A stretch of 64,000 bases of DNA, from positions 496,001 through 560,000 of the forward strand of contig JACKDF010000003.1 of the NCBI GenBank assembly GCA_020633655.1, written 5' to 3'. Origin of the DNA: Deferribacteres bacterium (GTDB taxonomy: Bacteria > Zhuqueibacterota > Zhuqueibacteria > Zhuqueibacterales > Geothermadaptataceae). Positions within the stretch are counted from its first letter, which is position 1. The number at the start of each line of letters is the position of its first letter. Shown here piece by piece: positions 10,201 through 17,775 of this stretch. Made by a program: the position numbers and the translations under genes. The notes under the pieces were generated by a model, which worked only from the letters and a program-made list of their open reading frames with translations, was not told the origin of the DNA and made no database searches.

Positions 10201-11392
10201 CTTCTGTCTGAAAATTAAGTCCTTTATAGGTCGCCCATGTTTGCCTGGACAGGTCAATTTTCCAAACCTCGTTACTCAAGCCAATAAGCCATAAACTCTC
10301 GTCGGCCGACTGATAAATAACCAGACGATTTGAGGAGAATGGAAACGTTGGACTTTCATACATTTTCCATTCGCCTTTATGTTCAATAAATATCCGTCCG
10401 AGTCCCGCCAGGCAGATACTGCCATCTTGCAGCTCCAGAATATCTGTGTAAAATTCATCAATATAAAATTGATCTTTTAGATTTGTATGTTTCCACTCTG
10501 TTCCCTCAAAAACATTTATTCCGCCGTCATATTCTGAGCTGGCAATATAAATACTGCCATCATGCTTCTTTTTAATCATGGGATATTTAAGAGGGGAAAA
10601 TTTTGGTTCCGTATCTATTCTTTTCCACCCGGAGATCGCATTCGGACCGTCTTCATTAAGTTGGCATCGATATACTTTTCCATCGCGCAATCCGAGCCAC
10701 ATTTCATCCTGGTTATCCGCAAAAATACTGTAGACATCAAACTCCTTCAGCGCATCCACAGCTTGGTCTCGTCCGCCCACGTTTTTCAGAATGATATTCG
10801 GTTGATATAGCGTGAGGCTACCGTTTTTAAGTTGAATTAGACCTTTTTTTGAGCCAATCCAAATACTGCTGTCCGAACTTTGAAGAATTGGTATTTTGTT
10901 ATAGAAATAGATGGAAGGATCGCCAAACTCGAGGTTCACATCAAGTTTGTGCCATTGTGCCTCAACAAATCGAAAGATACCTTTACTTGTTGCAGCATAT
11001 AGTACATCATCTTTTGTACTGTACAATGAAACAACCGGTATGTCAGAAGAATCTTTCTGGAGTGGATAATAATCCCATTGCAGTCCATCATACCGCATTA
11101 CACCGCCGGAAACACCAAACCACATAATTCCGTTCGCATCTTCGACCACGCATCTGCAATCGCGCCCAACCAGTTCCGGGTAACTGCGCCAGCGCCATGT
11201 TTCATCGAAGGGATTGGAGAAGGAAGGTTTGTAAGGGGAAAATTTCTCTATACCATTCGCGGTGATCGGGAGTCCCTGCAACACAAACAGCAGAAGCAGG
11301 AACAAAAACGGAACGCCTCCTTTGTCGCCAATTTTGTAGCGCCCGTTAAGGAAAACAGCCGTGGATGAGGTTTTATTTTTCTTGAATGGCAT
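7217..11392 (-). CDS. Hybrid two-component system sensor/regulator (HTCS)
   Basis: A 1391-residue one-protein signalling system of the Bacteroidota HTCS class. In order: an N-terminal signal/anchor helix; a long periplasmic sensor of beta-propeller repeats (Reg_prop units such as GIMWFGVSGGVMRYDG and DLWIGTRTNGLF, about 60-700); a Y_Y_Y domain (about 735-800); a membrane helix (about 812-835); HisKA with phospho-acceptor in NISHELRTPL near 855; HATPase with NLLSNALKF, DTGIGISPD and GGTGIGLSVVKE; a receiver with aspartate in DLIISDIMMP near 1180; and an AraC-type DNA-binding domain (about 1300-1380). It should sense an oligosaccharide in the periplasm and activate the hydrolase genes beside it. 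Its start lies one base after the GH92 stop, implying coupled expression. Confidence 0.96.
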   Translation of the reverse strand: MPFKKNKTSSTAVFLNGRYKIGDKGGVPFLFLLLLFVLQGLPITANGIEKFSPYKPSFSNPFDETWRWRSYPELVGRDCRCVVEDANGIMWFGVSGGVMRYDGLQWDYYPLQKDSSDIPVVSLYSTKDDVLYAATSKGIFRFVEAQWHKLDVNLEFGDPSIYFYNKIPILQSSDSSIWIGSKKGLIQLKNGSLTLYQPNIILKNVGGRDQAVDALKEFDVYSIFADNQDEMWLGLRDGKVYRCQLNEDGPNAISGWKRIDTEPKFSPLKYPMIKKKHDGSIYIASSEYDGGINVFEGTEWKHTNLKDQFYIDEFYTDILELQDGSICLAGLGRIFIEHKGEWKMYESPTFPFSSNRLVIYQSADESLWLIGLSNEVWKIDLSRQTWATYKGLNFQTEDASGDYWFISFDGNIVQYQQATQRWIRYNKSHGVLDSPIAAMATKGGKIWIYGSHQQIAATAFFNGTKWIKQLHPQLGWCIDRRAGLEAIDGSLWFGSSSDFLPEKGQRGGFVRYKNIDYENPDSIVFEYHHPDQNFHLGSVYGISQTKDGVIWAGQLGFYSFDPNSNKWQNITDPPELDGSFIDCMKTAPNGDLWIGTRTNGLFWRKEAEAKWYHFTTNNGLSSNAIINIYADSGSSVWVTSDKDISHFDGESWMPSGFKGFFKNFRDGISINKTRDGSFWINQNPPVWYRKSLLDKKLSPNFYEQFRVIKYFPDKTAPETKITFSQEKISEYGNVMLSWIGNDPWKTTPTSNLQYTYRIDDNPWSSFSNKTSDIFLAVAPGEHTFSVKARDMDLNVDASPAQVAFFVEYPVWQRTWFILLIFLLLSIIAASIIFLFKRNKTIREISETKIRLFANISHELRTPLVLIVEPIAKILQSSYLDKRLVQPLNLVNRNAHRLLRLVNQVLDFRKMEADQLKFEPYKGDITRFLYEEVQFFEEAAASKGIFLKFAATSAPVKTWFDYDKIEKVIFNLLSNALKFTRENGTISVQFSLENLKKSRSIPIHEHTSVRFKQWIRIEVTDTGIGISPDNLEKIFNRFYQVEDRAKATIGGTGIGLSVVKELLKIHHGQISAESEVGKGTTFVLQIPLIEENALDGIIDENRQGKPHYMREKYPEKDTAALDSNGTRKNGKDKFRIMIVEDNYDMREYIRGEMYGDYQILLARDGIQGFEKALKENPDLIISDIMMPRMDGIEFCKKIKSDERTSHIAVILLTERSSQHYKLEGLETGADDYLTKPFLINELRLRVNNIMESRKKFREQFVKSMQLEPSNIQITSIDQKFIKRAIEIIEENIADPDFSVERFSHMVGVSRVGLYNKLKTLTNHSVQEFIFMVKLKRAAQLLRKSGMSVTEICYEVGFKDPSHFSKLFKRQYGISPKKYKTKNTDKLNDTPEF

Positions 11393-11393
11393 A

Positions 11394-13694
11394 TTATCTG
11401 GATGGATTCTCTGATAATTTTAAAGCCAAATTTCCACCATTGACAATCGATGAATGGCGAAGACGAAGTGTTTTCAATGGCTTGTCGTTCCATTGTGCAC
11501 CAGTAATGTAAAGACCGTTTGGCGTATCTTTTTCGCTGGTGATGACGAACTTTTTTCCGGGATAGTATTTAGGATGCAGGTTAATTGTGATTTTTTCAAA
11601 AAGAGGCGAACTGATTTCGTACTCAGGGTTTTCTTCGGTACCACCATTCATCTGGAAAAGCCCGAGCTTCATGAGCACAGCGAGGCTGCCCATCAAACCT
11701 TGATCTTCATCTCCGTTATATCCTGTTGCTGGAGTCAGCCCACTAAATGCCGCCTCAATGACTTTATTGGACCAATACTGCGTTAATTCCGGACGATCCA
11801 GTTGATTAAAAACGAAGGCTGTTTGAATAGATGGCTGATTGCCATAGTTGATCGGAATGCGACTGTATTCCGGATGCATCTCACGGTCGTGTGAATTGCC
11901 GGCGGTGAATCCAAGCTTCATGGCATCTTCAAACTGGGCATTCAGTCTTGCCGCCGCACGATCTTCCCCCCCCATCAGCTTTGCTAAACCTGCCATATCG
12001 TGGGGTACGAACCACGTCGATTGCGCTGCATTTGATTCGTTAAAACCATGCTCGTACTGGTAAATATCGAAAGGCTCACGCCAATCGCCTGTCACATTTT
12101 TTGGTCGCATCCAACCGCTGTTTTCGTCGAATACATTGCGATAATTCTGCGATCGCTGCATTAAATTCAGAAATTCGGAAGTATGTTCCAGTTTTTTTGC
12201 AAACTGCGCCAGTGTCCAGTCCTGATAGGCATATTCCATCGTCAGACTGGCGCCGTCCTGATGGTAGCCAAATTCGCCTTCAGGGATGGGATACGGCACG
12301 AAACCATTTTGTAAATAATAACCAAATCCGCCCCCCTTGGAAGTCTGGTGCTCATACCCGGCCTTTTCCATAATCCCACCGGGAGAATGATTTTTCTTTA
12401 AAGCTCGAAAGATGTTTTCCAGGTCGTTTTCGACGATTCCTTTCTGAATCGCGCTAACGATAAATGGCGTCGCCGAGGCACCAGTCATGACGAAAGTATA
12501 ATTCCCCCCCGACGGTCCACGCGGAATCATGCCACCGTCTTCGTAGTATTGCATTAATGAACGGACAAACTCTTCCATAATATCAGGATATGCAAGTCCC
12601 CAAAGCGTATTAATCGTCCACTGCGCCCCCCAAAAGGAATCCGAATTGTAGTGATTAAACAGTGGCGTTCCTTTTTCATCCAGTGGCAATTGACCGATGC
12701 GAAAGTGATCCCCTGTGTTATCGGGATAAGCGCCGTTTACATCGCTAATGATGCGGCGACCTTGTAGCGCATGCCAAAGATCGGTATAAAATCGGCGCTG
12801 GCTTTTTTCTGTATTTCCTTCAATTTTTATGCGGCTGAGCAAGGTGTTCCATTCTTCTTTTGCTTCCAGTGTCACGTGCTCAAAATTCCAATGGGGCAAT
12901 TCGGCTTTTATATTTTTAGCTGCATTTTCAGTTGATGTGTAAGAAATTCCGGCTTTCATCAAGACTGCCTCGTCATCCCTATGGAGCACAGCGAGATAAT
13001 TACCCGATTTTTGATCGTGGATAAGCGAATCGACAGTTGTATTGAATTCAATCTGAAAAAAGACAGTTAAAGGCTTTGGCCGTCGCTTGGTTGGCGAATT
13101 AACGAATTTACCAATTAATCGCCGATCAGCTGTTTTTTCAAGGGTGCCATCAATCAATTCACATGGACCGAAAATTCCGTTTAAATTAAAAAGGATAGCC
13201 GGCCTGTCATTCCCCGAAAAAAGGTAGCGATGAAATCCGACGCGTTTAGTACTTGTCAGTTCTGCAGAAATGCCGTACCTGTCAAGTTCGACATAATGAT
13301 AGCCCGGCGTTACTTTTTCGCTATCGTGACTGAATTTGGAGGTGTAATCCGTAAAGAGGGATTGCGCTTGGGAGGCATTAAACTGAACCGGCATGACAGA
13401 AAGCCCTGAAATTTGCCATGCATGAATGTGACTAAATCCCTGAATCGTTTCTGTGTTATAACGGTAACCACTGCCCCAGGCACCGTTCACTTCTGTATCC
13501 GGACTCAAATTGACCATCCCGAAAGGGCGACAGGCGGAGGAAAAGAAAAACCAGCGTGAATTTTCAGTATCCAAAAGTGGATAAACGAGATCAACCGGTT
13601 TAACGGTAGCAGAGTTTGCTGTTGGTGATTGCGTACTACAGCCAAAGAGAATCAGAATGAATACCAAGACAAAATATTTTTTAATCCGTGTCAT
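11394..13694 (-). CDS. GH92-family exo-alpha-mannosidase-like lipoprotein
   Basis: A 766-residue protein with a lipoprotein signal (lipobox LILFGC near residue 19), so probably anchored in the outer or inner membrane. The N-terminal beta domain has the GH92 signature PFGMVNLSPDT and GFSHIHAWQISG; the C-terminal (alpha/alpha)6 domain covers about 300-766. GH92 enzymes are calcium-dependent inverting alpha-mannosidases. Two motifs are unusual. The GNEPS motif reads GNQPS (near 618), and the GNDDxGQMS motif holding the base aspartates reads GDEDQGLMG (near 662). The fold assignment is solid, but specificity or catalytic competence may differ from characterised alpha-1,2-mannosidases. It lies 88 bases after the aldolase gene and immediately before the HTCS gene. 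Confidence 0.88.
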   Translation of the reverse strand: MTRIKKYFVLVFILILFGCSTQSPTANSATVKPVDLVYPLLDTENSRWFFFSSACRPFGMVNLSPDTEVNGAWGSGYRYNTETIQGFSHIHAWQISGLSVMPVQFNASQAQSLFTDYTSKFSHDSEKVTPGYHYVELDRYGISAELTSTKRVGFHRYLFSGNDRPAILFNLNGIFGPCELIDGTLEKTADRRLIGKFVNSPTKRRPKPLTVFFQIEFNTTVDSLIHDQKSGNYLAVLHRDDEAVLMKAGISYTSTENAAKNIKAELPHWNFEHVTLEAKEEWNTLLSRIKIEGNTEKSQRRFYTDLWHALQGRRIISDVNGAYPDNTGDHFRIGQLPLDEKGTPLFNHYNSDSFWGAQWTINTLWGLAYPDIMEEFVRSLMQYYEDGGMIPRGPSGGNYTFVMTGASATPFIVSAIQKGIVENDLENIFRALKKNHSPGGIMEKAGYEHQTSKGGGFGYYLQNGFVPYPIPEGEFGYHQDGASLTMEYAYQDWTLAQFAKKLEHTSEFLNLMQRSQNYRNVFDENSGWMRPKNVTGDWREPFDIYQYEHGFNESNAAQSTWFVPHDMAGLAKLMGGEDRAAARLNAQFEDAMKLGFTAGNSHDREMHPEYSRIPINYGNQPSIQTAFVFNQLDRPELTQYWSNKVIEAAFSGLTPATGYNGDEDQGLMGSLAVLMKLGLFQMNGGTEENPEYEISSPLFEKITINLHPKYYPGKKFVITSEKDTPNGLYITGAQWNDKPLKTLRLRHSSIVNGGNLALKLSENPSR

Positions 13695-13782
13695 TGTATT
13701 TATCGTTTTTATAATTCACAAGATTTTACGTAATGTATAGCACTTTTCGAGGAATTCGCTTTGATTTCAAAAACCGCTTCAT

Positions 13783-15066
13783 TTAACCAAAAAATTTTTC
13801 ATTTAAATCTGCAATTTCCTGGTTGCCGATTTTAACACACTCACCAATGTCTTTCGAGGCAATTAGAGAATTTGCGCTGAACTCGGCGACTTCCAGTCGG
13901 TCAAACGCCTCCAGGCTGCTCTTGCCGGTCGTCAGAAGACAATCGTTTTGAATGAGCAACACATTGATGATATCGGACAGGGAATTTGCCACTTCTTCCG
14001 GTTCATTGTACTGTTTTCCGTATACAATTTTAGGAATATCGCGTAAGACGACATAACTCTCCGGAATCGTCCGTGTCTCAAAAAACTGTTCGGATATGGC
14101 GTAAGCTGTGACACCGGGAGACTGTGCCGTAATAATCGAACGTATTGCAGGATGCTTCTTATAAATGGCTTGATGCAGCAGGACCGATCGGCTGGGATTT
14201 TTGCCCATTTCACGCATTCCATCGCGAATCAGAACAATATCTTCAATATCGATGCTGCGTCTTCCCAGACCCGATGGTGTAATAAGAAAACTGGTGTCGT
14301 CAATTCGTGCGGAAGCAACTCCTTCGGTACTGATCATCAACCCTCTGTCACAGGCACGATGCACAATATCGACGATCTGGCTTCGCAGTTCTCTTTCCAC
14401 ACTGGTATGCTCTGCAAGCTCAAATTCCGGCAAATGATTACGACGATGATCGAAAAACGAAATTTGTTCCTCGGTCAGAGTGGTAATGTCGCCGATTCGC
14501 CGTGCCTGCATGATCGTCCGCGCACAAAATTCCAGCGTTTCCAGGCGGTGAAACGCATTCAACAAATCTGAACCACCTGTTGCAACACCGTGGTTTTCCA
14601 ACAAAACGACATTAAAACCTTTAGCAAAAGTTGCAGCAATGTTTTCCCCTAATTGTTCGCTGCCAGGTAAAGCATAGGGCGCATAACCAACCATGCCGCA
14701 GACACGTTTTGCCTGTGGAATAATATTGGTGTCGGGGATTTGGCGAACGATGCTGAAGGAAACCAGCGCAGGCGGGTGCGCATGCACAATTGCATTGATG
14801 TCTGCCCGTTTTTTGTAGATCGATTTATGAAACGGGAATTCAGAAGAAGGTCGGTGTTTACCCTCAATCGTGCCGTCCGCTTTAACACACATAATGTCGC
14901 CGGGAGTCAGTTTCCCTTTATCGATTCCCGCCGGTGTAATCCAAATGTCCCCGTTGAGATCTTTGATCGACAAATTCCCGCCGGAGAGCGTGGTCATCTT
15001 GTTGTTGTAAATGCGATTCATAATCCGCACGAGTTGTTCCCGTGGATGCAGAAGATGGAACTTCAC
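13783..15066 (-). CDS. Tandem class II aldolase/adducin-family protein (second domain degenerate)
   Basis: A 427-residue protein made of two class II aldolase domains; family members (fuculose- or rhamnulose-1-phosphate aldolases) are usually about 215 residues with one domain. Domain 1 (1-210) has GGNLSI, the catalytic glutamate in SSEFPFH, the zinc pair in VHAHPPA near 93-95 and the third histidine in ENHG near 158, so it looks active. Domain 2 (about 220-427) keeps the fold signature (FLITPSG) but has SRSVLLH in place of the glutamate motif, TAQSP instead of HxH, and QNDC instead of the third histidine. It should cleave a deoxy-ketose-1-phosphate to DHAP and lactaldehyde, matching the rhamnose isomerase upstream. 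GTG start at 15066, overlapping the lacI stop by 4 bases. Confidence 0.88.
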   Translation of the reverse strand: MKFHLLHPREQLVRIMNRIYNNKMTTLSGGNLSIKDLNGDIWITPAGIDKGKLTPGDIMCVKADGTIEGKHRPSSEFPFHKSIYKKRADINAIVHAHPPALVSFSIVRQIPDTNIIPQAKRVCGMVGYAPYALPGSEQLGENIAATFAKGFNVVLLENHGVATGGSDLLNAFHRLETLEFCARTIMQARRIGDITTLTEEQISFFDHRRNHLPEFELAEHTSVERELRSQIVDIVHRACDRGLMISTEGVASARIDDTSFLITPSGLGRRSIDIEDIVLIRDGMREMGKNPSRSVLLHQAIYKKHPAIRSIITAQSPGVTAYAISEQFFETRTIPESYVVLRDIPKIVYGKQYNEPEEVANSLSDIINVLLIQNDCLLTTGKSSLEAFDRLEVAEFSANSLIASKDIGECVKIGNQEIADLNEKFFG

Positions 15067-16124
15067 TTTTTGTGTTTCCTTTCAAGATTTCTGTCATCAG
15101 GTTTGATTCTCTGGACACCGACATTCCGGTAGATTATTTCGTGTTCAACCTCAACATGTATGGAATTGGTGCATTCCTTCTCTTCGTTCAGGCAGTCGAT
15201 AAGCAGGTTGACAGCTTTTTCCCCCATTTCGTAAGGATTCTGATTCACCGAATAAAATGGAATACCAAGTCTGGAGATAATATGATTGTCGCCGAATTCC
15301 CCGAGTATAATATCCCCGGGAATGTTGTAGTTACTTTCCAAAATTGCATTTCCGGCACCAAATGCGACAAGGCCGCCCATGCATACGACGGCATCGATGT
15401 CGGCACCATTTTGCAAAGCACGATACAGAACATTGTGCGAGCTTTCAAAGGTGCGCCTCGTTTCCAAAACCAATTTCTCATCAATTGGGATATCGTTCAT
15501 TTCAAGCGCCATTAAATAGCCATCAAACCTGTCCTTCGCTACCGGGATACCTCGATTTGGACCAATAAACATGATTTTCCTTCGCCCCGCTTGAATCATT
15601 TTATTGGTAAGCTCGAAGCCGGCACGCTTGTCATCGATCGTAACCGAATTAAATTTGGAATTTTCAATTTTACGATCCCAGCAAACGATTTTAATGCCTT
15701 CACCATGCAGCCTTTTATATAAATCAAGATTTGTTGTCTCATTCACGGCATTTAATAAAATGCCATCCACATTGATATCCGAAAGGAACTCCAATTTGCG
15801 ACGTTCATTTTCCGGATTTTCATCATGCACTAAAAGGATGGATTCAAATCCGTGCTTTGTTGCTGCTTCGTAGATCCCACGGGTGGCTTCTGAGAAAAAA
15901 GATATCCTTAAGTCCGGAATGATAACACCGAGAATATTGCTCCGCTTGCTGATCAGGGATTTTGCGAGCAGGTTGGGCCGATATCCCATTTTATCCGCAA
16001 TGCGTTTAATTTTGTCCTGCATCGCCACGGATATATCCGAGCTTTTACGCAAAGCCTTCGATACGGTTGAGGGATCGACGCCAATTTCTTTGGCGATATC
16101 TTTAAGGGTTACCTTTTTTCTCAT
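15063..16124 (-). CDS. LacI-family transcriptional regulator
   Basis: About 353 residues. The N-terminal LacI helix-turn-helix reads VTLKDIAKEIGVDPSTVSKALR, followed by a hinge helix (NLLAKSLISKRSN) and a periplasmic-binding-protein-type effector domain (about 62-340). The ATG at 16124 is preferred; an in-frame TTG lies two codons upstream. It sits between the sugar permease/micro-gene (40-base gap) and the aldolase, which it overlaps by 4 bases. It therefore probably controls the rhamnose/deoxysugar operon running from 18993 to 13783. The effector is not readable from sequence; rhamnose, rhamnulose or its phosphate would be the natural guesses. I did not find a convincing palindromic operator for it in the 18994-19100 region. 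Confidence 0.93.
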   Translation of the reverse strand: MRKKVTLKDIAKEIGVDPSTVSKALRKSSDISVAMQDKIKRIADKMGYRPNLLAKSLISKRSNILGVIIPDLRISFFSEATRGIYEAATKHGFESILLVHDENPENERRKLEFLSDINVDGILLNAVNETTNLDLYKRLHGEGIKIVCWDRKIENSKFNSVTIDDKRAGFELTNKMIQAGRRKIMFIGPNRGIPVAKDRFDGYLMALEMNDIPIDEKLVLETRRTFESSHNVLYRALQNGADIDAVVCMGGLVAFGAGNAILESNYNIPGDIILGEFGDNHIISRLGIPFYSVNQNPYEMGEKAVNLLIDCLNEEKECTNSIHVEVEHEIIYRNVGVQRIKPDDRNLERKHKK

Positions 16125-16164
16125 CTGCAAAAAATGTCGTTATACATTTAATCTCGATATTTCT

Positions 16165-16335
16165 TTAACTCGTCTGATTCATCCAGGTTGGGGCTGAGAC
16201 AAACCAGATAATCGTTCCTAAAAGCATCAACCACTTGCACATATCGAGGGTGATCGTACCAGAAAAAACCAACAAAGAAGGAACGATGGTCAAAATAAGA
16301 CCGACATATGAAATAAGTTTTATGACCGCTTTCAT
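16165..16335 (-). CDS. 56-residue two-helix membrane protein coupled to the permease
   Basis: A small gene. The ATG at 16335 overlaps the permease stop by four bases (ATGA) and is preceded by a GGAGG motif lying within the end of the permease gene. It reads MKAVIKLISYVGLILTIVPS and then LLVFSGTITLDMCKWLMLLG, ending PTWMNQTS. There are two hydrophobic helices (about 5-25 and 34-49) joined by a short polar turn. The strict coupling and the membrane character suggest a subunit or stability partner of the permease. I do not recognise a named family. A longer overlapping frame at 16148-16450 is less plausible because it is poor in membrane-protein logic and ignores this ribosome binding site. Confidence 0.75.
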   Translation of the reverse strand: MKAVIKLISYVGLILTIVPSLLVFSGTITLDMCKWLMLLGTIIWFVSAPTWMNQTS

Positions 16336-17744
16336 GCAATGGCCTCCTTTGTCGATTGATTTTTTGGCTGAATAATTTTACTCGAAACAATATAGACGAG
16401 GGCGGCAATAAACCAGCCGGGCAAACCAAGAAAAAAGATCTCCACACCAAAATACATGTTAAAGAAAAGCGCCGAAAGCAAAGTAAGCACCCAGGTTATT
16501 GCGGCTGAAGGATTAAAGTTCTTCTTAAAAACTTCTGCATAATTTGAACTCAGATTCAACTTTGGCAAGATATAAATATCGATGATTATCACAGCACCCA
16601 TTGGCATGAGCACGAGACCATACAACGCAACGAATTCCAGCAATTTCATAACAAGAGCCGGAAAAACTGCAGCCAAAGTCGTAATGCCGCCAACGACGGC
16701 TGTCACCCGCCATGTTTTCCATTGCGGTCTGATGGCTTGTAATGCCAGTCCCGCACGATAAATGGTTGGATTCGCGGTTGTCCAGCCTGCGATGACAACA
16801 CAAATCGCACCGGCAAGACCTGCCGCGCGAAATGCAACTGGCCCGGGAGCGAATTCAATACTGTTTGCAGATTCAAGCAGGAATAAGGAATAAAGGATAC
16901 CTGAAGCTACCCACGCGATATAATGTCCGAGATACATTCCCGTTGCTGAGGAGAGGCCATAATACCATTTCTTCGCATAGCGTAAAATAGACAGATCCGC
17001 CATACCGATATGCATCGCCATATTGCAGAACCAGGCAAAAAAGAGCACATGCCAGAAGGTAAATTTGCTCTGCCCTGCCAGTGGAACTCCAGTCCACATG
17101 GTGTCATTCGCTTTTGTCCAGAAATCGGAGACGGAATGCACACCTAAATCAGGCAGAACCGCAACGGCTGCAGCAATGAACACCATAATCATCCACGGCG
17201 CAGCGATATTTGCGAACTTGGATATTTGATTATACCCAAACATGGCAACAATCGTCGTGACGATTCCGACTCCAAGTACAATGATCACCCAGCTCAGGCT
17301 ATTTGGCAACCAATCGTTCAAGGAAGGCATGGCCATATCGAATGGTATTCCAACGGCTGTCGCCGAAACAGCGATCATTGATCCCGCAAGGAAGCAAAAC
17401 ATGAGTGCGTTGACCAGATTATAAACCAGAGTCACTTTCTTTCCGGATATTTTCTCCAGTAAATAATAAAGGGTTATCCTTTTATTCGCAGCGACCGGAC
17501 CGGTAATAAACGCCCAACTTAAAACGGCCAAAAGATTCCCGAGAAATAATCCCCACAACAAATCGCTCGCCGTAACGCCGTGTGCAACGAAAAGCGGTCC
17601 GATCACAAACTCAGTGCCGGCGGTGTGTTCCCCTGCGTACATGCCGATAAAGCTTTTCCATCCTTTCAGGTTCTTCTCTGGAATGGGTGTCCTTTCGAAC
17701 TCTTCAACTGAATTCAAATGTGCTAACAGTTTTTTCTTAAACAT
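16332..17744 (-). CDS. NCS1-type (purine-cytosine permease-like) transporter, probably for a deoxysugar
   Basis: A 470-residue inner-membrane protein with about 12 hydrophobic helices. It has the NCS1-like opening GWKSFIGMYAGEHTAGTEFV, in which the first helix region is glycine-rich, and a later SATAVGIPFDMAMP segment. NCS1 transporters are usually nucleobase/allantoin/hydantoin cation symporters. Here the gene lies 31 bases after L-rhamnose isomerase and is coupled to a micro-membrane protein, a LacI regulator and an aldolase. Uptake of rhamnose or a related deoxysugar is therefore the better contextual guess. ATG at 17744 with CAGGAG upstream. The family call is firm; the substrate is inferred from neighbours only. 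Confidence 0.82.
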   Translation of the reverse strand: MFKKKLLAHLNSVEEFERTPIPEKNLKGWKSFIGMYAGEHTAGTEFVIGPLFVAHGVTASDLLWGLFLGNLLAVLSWAFITGPVAANKRITLYYLLEKISGKKVTLVYNLVNALMFCFLAGSMIAVSATAVGIPFDMAMPSLNDWLPNSLSWVIIVLGVGIVTTIVAMFGYNQISKFANIAAPWMIMVFIAAAVAVLPDLGVHSVSDFWTKANDTMWTGVPLAGQSKFTFWHVLFFAWFCNMAMHIGMADLSILRYAKKWYYGLSSATGMYLGHYIAWVASGILYSLFLLESANSIEFAPGPVAFRAAGLAGAICVVIAGWTTANPTIYRAGLALQAIRPQWKTWRVTAVVGGITTLAAVFPALVMKLLEFVALYGLVLMPMGAVIIIDIYILPKLNLSSNYAEVFKKNFNPSAAITWVLTLLSALFFNMYFGVEIFFLGLPGWFIAALVYIVSSKIIQPKNQSTKEAIA

Positions 17745-17775
17745 AAAATCTCCTGTGTGAGACGCTGATCAATTT

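Noticed and set aside
16148..16450. 100-codon minus frame overlapping the permease 3' end
   Set aside because: The 56-residue frame at 16165-16335 has the coupled ATGA start, GGAGG and two clean membrane helices; the longer frame has a poor composition and conflicts with it.
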